Below, piece after piece: positions 59,002-64,000 of a stretch of DNA of 64,000 nucleotides (the first letter of the stretch is position 1; each line of letters starts with the position of its first letter). A program made the translations under genes and the position numbers. Below the pieces are notes generated by a model. It was not told the DNA's origin. It saw only the letters and a list, made by a program, of their open reading frames with translations, and searched no databases. Where the stretch lies: contig CP126191.1 of NCBI GenBank assembly GCA_030272155.1, forward strand, positions 8,950,501 to 9,014,500, written 5' to 3'. The stretch comes from Tetradesmus obliquus (lineage: Eukaryota > Chlorophyta > Chlorophyceae > Sphaeropleales > Scenedesmaceae).

Positions 59002-61489
59002 GGTGGCAGCAGGGGATTGCAGGCACGGCGCAGGACAGGGACAGCCATTATAAGCGCACAGCCTCAAACTGGCTGCTGCACACGCAAACATCGGCGAAAA
59101 TCAATCAGCAGATGTGGTGCAACAAGGCGACCCCAGCGCATGCCAGGCAGCGCTACTGTTACTGCTGGCCCCAGCCCCGGCTGCGCATAGTACCGCTGCC
59201 GCTGCTACTGCATACATACACTAGCCAGCGTGACACAACCCCACTCAGCATGCAGGCCTGCCACACGATCCTCATTCTCCTGCTCTGCTGTTACCTGCTG
59301 CTGGATCTGCATCCACCAAAACTTCTGCGTCTTCACGGTGATGTGCAGCGGCGCGCTGTCCAGTGATTCGTTCATGGGCAGCAGCTTGTCGCGCAGCAGC
59401 CAGAACTCGTCAAAGTACACGATGGGGTACTGCTGGCCATCCGCATTCAGCAGCAGGTACGGCGACACCTGCAGCAGACGACTAGCAAGCAGTCGCCCAG
59501 CCGTCAGCAACGCAGCAGAAATTGGCCGAATCTCCGATACACACTTACAGAGTTGCACTGGCGTACATGGCATGCAGGAATACGTTGTGCGAGACAGCGT
59601 GCGCAGTTCTCTGGCCGCAGGGGGTTGTAGTGCTGTACGCGCAGCACATGCGCCAGCAATGATCCTGCTGCTGCATGCTTGCGCCTGACGCGTAAGCGCC
59701 CTCCTGCTTGCAACAGCTGGCTTTGTGCAGCTGCCGCCGCTGGCCTGTCTGCTGCGCCTTGGAGCTACACTGCAGGATGCTGACGCTTTGTGCAGTAGCT
59801 GCATGCTGCTGTGAACGGGTACTTCACTTGCAGGCTGCACAGCAACCTCAAGCCCTGCTCTGCTGCTTCATAGGCGCTGCTGCGCTTCAATGCAGCTGCC
59901 TGCATCGACCTGCTGCCCAGCTGTTGCTGCCATTGCGCACGCTGCTGCTGGCTTGCTCACTGCCTCATCTGCTGCTGCCCTGCTGCCGTGCACTCCTGCT
60001 GCTGCTGTGCTGCTGACCTGTGGCGGGATGGCGTTCTTGGGGTATGCCTGGAAATGGTCCACCAGTGAGATGGTGAGGTTGGGCTTGTAGAAGCTGATCC
60101 ATTCGCGCAGCTCAGGCTCAACGCGCTGCAAACATGTAACAAGCGAGGCAGCAGCAAGCGAGGCAGCAGCGGCAGCCAGTGTCAGCAGCAGGAGGCAGCA
60201 TGCTCACCATGAGCGACTGCGCCGCCGAGTCATGCACCGCACCGTGTGGTGCCCCCGCAGCAATCCTGGTACCGCTGGCTCCCAGCACGCGGCATGCTGG
60301 GCAGCACAGTCGTTAGGCAGCGAAGGCACACCACAAACCAACTGCAGCACCCCCGGCTGCACATTGCCTCGCTGTGCTAGCCTCAAACAGACATGCAGTT
60401 GCAAAACGCCACTATCCTGCTTGCATGCTTTCAACGCAGCCTCCTCATGTTCACGCACACTGCTGCCCGCTGCTGCAGCTGGTGGCGTGTTCGCACCTTT
60501 TGCGTGGTGAAGTTGCCACCCTCACTGAGCAAATTGGTGCCGGTCTTGTTCTGGCGGCGAGGCATGTACGTGATGAGGCCTGCGCATGGCAGCATTTGCG
60601 ACAGCAGGCAAACACATAGGCTTCAGCTGCTTGGTGTAGTCCAGTGTGCTGCTGTGTGCAAGCTGCAGCTTGCAGGACTATGGGCCCCAAGAAGCAGCCC
60701 ATGGTGCTGCTGTGGCTGCACGTGTTCAACACAGATGTCCCAGGCCGATGAGAGCACCATGCAATGACTGCCTTGCACAATGCCTGATGCTGTCGACAGA
60801 TGCTGCTGGCTAAACCATGGGTGACATGTTGTGTTGATGTTGGCGATCTGCGGTGCTGCTGCTGATCCTCTGCTGCTCAACCACCACAGCAGAGGATGAG
60901 GTGAGGTGTCCTGGACACATCCATGCAGCCAGCTGCTTACTGTGCGATTTGTGGAAGATGGAATCTGCGGGTATCTCATCTGCTGGGGCGTCAATGTTGA
61001 CGCCAGACCTTGCGAACACCACGTGAGCAAACAAGCTGCCATTGTTCTTCACAGCCTGCAGCAGCGCGCCAAGATTTGGTTGATCAGCACATGGAGCGCC
61101 CGCATGGCTGCCCAGTCACTATACGAGCAAACTGCAATCACCTCCGAGGGAGTGTAGGTGTGGGTGACTGTGAGCTCCGGCGTGGTCGCCAGCCCTACTT
61201 CAGTTTGAGTCCACACCAGCTCTGCTGTGTCCCGTTGCAGCACCGAATGCTCAGACACATACACGTACATGTCCAGCATATCGCCCTTGCGATACAAAGG
61301 AGCGGCAGCGCCTGCAGGCGTCGATGTTGCCTGCTGCTGGTTCCCTTTGAAGTAGCTCATGACCCACCACATGAGCACCATGCGCGCAATGGTGGCAAGG
61401 AACTTATTACCACCACCTTGCTGTTGCTGGCCATTCTGCTGATTGCCAGGACGCCCAGGTCCCTGCACTGCAGGGGCAGCGTCGGCCAT
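56754..61489 (-). CDS. CLPTM1: CLPTM1 family multi-pass membrane protein
   Basis: CLPTM1 proteins are ER/Golgi membrane proteins. Animal members retain GABA-A receptors or scramble lipids, and the algal role is unknown. Ten exons (61489-61142, 61055-60941, 60579-60497, 60125-60018, 59468-59295, 58967-58667, 58360-58071, 57722-57583, 57345-57168 and 56879-56754) give 620 residues, near the human 669. Visible are an N-terminal hydrophobic segment (ATIARMVLMWWVMSYF), DMYVYVSEH, a luminal domain (YPIVYFDEFWLLRD, PMNESLDS), then the family core: NPYLLALTMVVSMLHSVFDF, LAFKNDIGFWK, YLLDNETSMVVLFS, WYSWVLNSLVGAVYMFGF, NYKLKSVAHLPWR, DDLFAFVIKMP and YQRYIYRVDMTRVNEFGFSG. The C-terminal tail is Ala/Lys-rich. 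A CTG tract abuts the exon 6 acceptor (58968-58999). The first three exons are supported by phase and partial similarity. Confidence 0.95.
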
Positions 61490-62783
61490 GGCTGTGCTTG
61501 ATCTGGTCCTGCTGTGTTAGCAATCCAGCAGAAAAAACTAAACGGTGCAGCCCTCAGCATGGTTAAGGACCTCACACCAGAGGTGGTTACTCCACTCAAA
61601 CAAAAACCCTAAGTCACGCCTGACATACCACGTTCACTGCCTTCGAGGTTGAACCTGATATGCCAATCATCATGGCATGGCAGCACGCTGAATGGTGCGT
61701 TCTGCCGTACGACTATGCATTACATTACATTACATTACATGCTGCACTCAACGAGGAGTGTATGCCATCATGGTGCCAGCATGATGCCAGCATGACGCCA
61801 GAGGCATGTGCTGAAAACATGCCAGGTTGGGTGAGGAACAGTATGGCTATGAAGCCTGCAGGCAACCTGCAAAATGTTGATGGTGACCCTGGGCGACCGT
61901 ATATTATCGCAGACAACCTTGCAGCATGTATGGAGTGGCTGCACTGCCTTGCAACCAGCTGGCTTATGAGCTGTGCTGCTGTATACACCAGTACGTACTG
62001 GTAATGCCAGCACTCGTTTGTGAGCACCCTGGGATTTTACGTGGAACAGCCGGGCTGCGTTGCCGATTGGTTTGTCCAGGCAGGATCCTGCTGCCTACAA
62101 CACAATGCTCCAGCAGTGTGCAACATTGCAGGGCGACCGTCGGGCCTGATTTGCTCACTGAGACGTCTGGCAGACGAATGCTACTAAATGACTAGTCAGT
62201 ACTCCTGAAAGAACCTCAGACACTGACAGTTCACATAGCAACGACAGGGCGACCAGGAACAGCAGTATTGCAGTATACTGCAGTACGTACTGCATGAATC
62301 ATGGTAGGCCGCTGCCCACACTGTTCTGAACTGACTGCTGTGATTCCGACTCTGAGTCAGCTCAGGGTCAGCGGTTTTCAAGAGTTGCGTATAGACTGGG
62401 TAACCATGATGTTACAAAGCTAAGTTGCGGGCTGTTGCCTGCAAGGTTGACAGCAGCCCCGCGCGTAACGGCGTCACTCAGACACGGCAGCTGGCCAAGG
62501 TACATGCAGCCAGGCTTGTGCTCAGTGGGGCCCACAAGGCTTGCACCCTTAGCCAGGCGCAATGCGGCCCGCTCAAGTTGCGCTGAGGCCAGTCAGCGCA
62601 GAGCATTGGCCAGCCTGGCACTATGGAGCTGTGCGTAAGTGCAGCTCATCTCATGAGGATGAGGACAACCTGAACGCATGCAAGGCTGTGCCACGCACAT
62701 GACGATGAAAGCAACTGATTGTCAAGATCACAGGCAAAAAACAAGCTGTCGAGAGAATTCACAATTCCAAGATCGTGCAGCTG
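61490..62783. other. Region upstream of CLPTM1, no firm gene
   Basis: The first few hundred bases should be the CLPTM1 promoter. A retroposon tail lies at 61723-61765. A minus-strand open stretch at about 62368-62562 (containing LAKGASLVGPTEHKPG and AVNLAGNSPQLSFV) has low repeat content and ends in a stop, but no exon partners or family could be found. Confidence 0.4.
61723..61765 (-). mobile_element. 3' end of a second retroposon copy, stem-loop and (TGTAA)n tail
   Basis: On the minus strand this reads CACTCCTCGTTGAGTG, then CAGCA, then four TGTAA units, matching the element end at 52369-52419. Little homology extends farther upstream (61766 onward), so the copy is heavily 5'-truncated or diverged. 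Confidence 0.6.
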
Positions 62784-62963
62784 CTATTGTACAACATGAC
62801 ATACATGCACAGCCCGAACAAACCAATAAAAGCAGATGAATGCCCACAGCCACATAAGTATGTCAAGGTGGCCCCCTATTGCTGCTGCAAGGCACACGGA
62901 TGCATCCCAAGGGGCTGGCGGCTGCTGCGCCCGCAGCCACTGAGCAACGCAGCAGCGTTGCAT
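62784..62963 (-). pseudogene. Ankyrin-like repeat fragment
   Basis: The minus-strand frame from the ATG at 62963 reads AQWLRAQQPPAPWDAS and CLAAAIGGHLDILMWLWA. This resembles the W(L/A)RA..CPWD...AA..GHL.VLQWL ankyrin-type repeat common in algal and amoebal multi-copy families. Only about one and a half repeats are visible before the frame drifts into unrelated hydrophobic sequence and stops. It is probably a remnant of a larger gene. Confidence 0.35.
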
Positions 62964-64000
62964 GGTGGGGTGGGAATGGGAGCGGGTCGGGGCAGGAGGC
63001 GGCGACGGGTGCAGAGCAGGGCACAGAAGAAGAGTGGGTGTTTGGTGGATGCGCCCTGGTGTGCTGGCACATCTGCTGCGGCGCTCAACTCGGGCAAGAA
63101 AGATGTGCAAGCATGGGTAAGGGCGGCCAGAGCACCCTGACGCGGCATCTTGGTCCGATGGAATGTCATATAACATGTTACAAGTAACAATCTGTAACAT
63201 GTAGCATGTCGCACGCACCGGGGCTTGTGGAGTGTCCTGGCACTGCATTACTCATTTGATGTGCCGAGTGAGCCGTGAATTGCTTTGTATGTCTTAAAGG
63301 CATGGTGGTCTGCATTCATCCTTACTGCAGGACGACAAAACTGCCCAGCATATCTATGTGCATGAGGAAATGTGCTGTCAGATGTTGCACATATCTGTAT
63401 GAGTTGTGTTGCGCGCAGTGTTGGCACTGCTGTGCTTTATGGAAGCGTCTTCAGCTCCTTACTGTGTGCGTACGACACACTTGATGTACAGCAATCGTGT
63501 ATAAGAGGGTGCTCCTGCTGTGTGTGGTGCAAAATGCGCCAAACTAGCGGCAGATGTCACCTGTGGGAGTGTGAAGGGAGTTCTGCTGATGTGCAGCACA
63601 GCAATTGCGGCGACTTGCTCCGCAGCCATGTCAGCCGCTGCCGCTGCGGTGCGATGTTGCCACGCTGCAAATGTTGGATACCTTGCTGTATGCTTGAGCA
63701 TTGGTATGGCTGCTGCCGACTGCATGCTGCGGCAGCACATCTGAGTGGGATTGCAACGGATACTGCTTGCTGCAGCAAGCCTGTTGAGTGTGTTGCCCCT
63801 GCGTAGGGGCAATCTGCGGTGCTATTGCACACCCCTGTACATTATGATGAAATTTGTCCTTTTTCATCACCCTGCACGGGCATGCTGGTTGTTGGTGCCC
63901 AGCCATTATCGGATTCGCCGCCTTTCGCTACATCAGGTGTAGTGTGCTCTGCATGCTTAGCCGGCCGTTAGCTACCTTTGCTTGCTGACAGAGCGGCAGC
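62964..64000. other. Right end of window, no gene supported
   Basis: Several open frames of 60-145 codons exist on both strands but none shows family motifs or exon structure. One plus-strand frame at about 63520-63744 is Ala- and Cys-rich and hydrophobic. The region may hold a decayed gene or the edge of one lying beyond the window. Confidence 0.35.

Overview
The window looks like nuclear DNA of a green alga (Chlorophyta, probably a core chlorophyte). Every gene is cut by many short GT-AG introns, with donors mostly GTGAGN or GTGCGN and acceptors GCAG|G. Coding exons are G/C-biased and full of CAG/GCA tracts encoding Gln, Ala and Ser. UGUAA-type poly(A) signals lie downstream of several stops. 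The gene content includes a plastid cytochrome b6f assembly factor (CCB4 type) and a plant-type trans-Golgi Qa-SNARE (SYP4 type). No operons, rRNA, tRNA or CRISPR were found. The species could not be named from the sequence.

Layout, left to right: the last exon of an unrecognised minus-strand gene (72-230); a DBP5/LOS4 mRNA-export DEAD-box helicase (1449-8388, minus); an NSUN5-type rRNA cytosine methyltransferase (9075-12577, plus); a SYP4/Tlg2 syntaxin (13455-16173, minus); OGG1 8-oxoguanine glycosylase (16651-19481, plus); a very large DNA2 nuclease-helicase (20412-33025, plus); a tandem pair of secreted cysteine-rich GCC2/GCC3-repeat proteins (34062-36520 and 38370-41025, plus) with a relic of a third member between them; the DHX37/Dhr1 ribosome-biogenesis helicase (42082-51530, minus); a small retroposon with a stem-loop and (TGTAA)n tail (about 51.7-52.4 kb); CCB4 (52605-56119, minus); CLPTM1 (56754-61489, minus); and a mostly empty right end with a second retroposon tail and an ankyrin-like fragment. 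I rebuilt all multi-exon models by hand from splice signals, reading phase and remembered family sequences. Phases close in every model, but no alignment or transcript data was used.

Functionally the genes are housekeeping and do not form one pathway: RNA export and ribosome maturation (DBP5, NSUN5, DHX37), DNA repair and replication (OGG1, DNA2), membrane traffic (SYP4, CLPTM1), photosynthetic complex assembly (CCB4) and cell surface (the secreted pair). Two divergent pairs (DBP5/NSUN5 and SYP4/OGG1) probably share bidirectional promoters.

The most striking signal is in the introns. At least twenty exon edges in DBP5, DNA2, DHX37 and CCB4 have been copied into the adjoining intron together with their splice site, usually as direct tandem copies about 80-140 nt apart. 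The largest array has seven copies of the same 3' splice junction in DNA2 (27477-28176). A second genome-wide habit is CTG microsatellites placed just upstream of 3' splice sites, mirroring CAG tracts in exons. Together they suggest a genome in which splice-junction duplication and triplet expansion drive intron growth.
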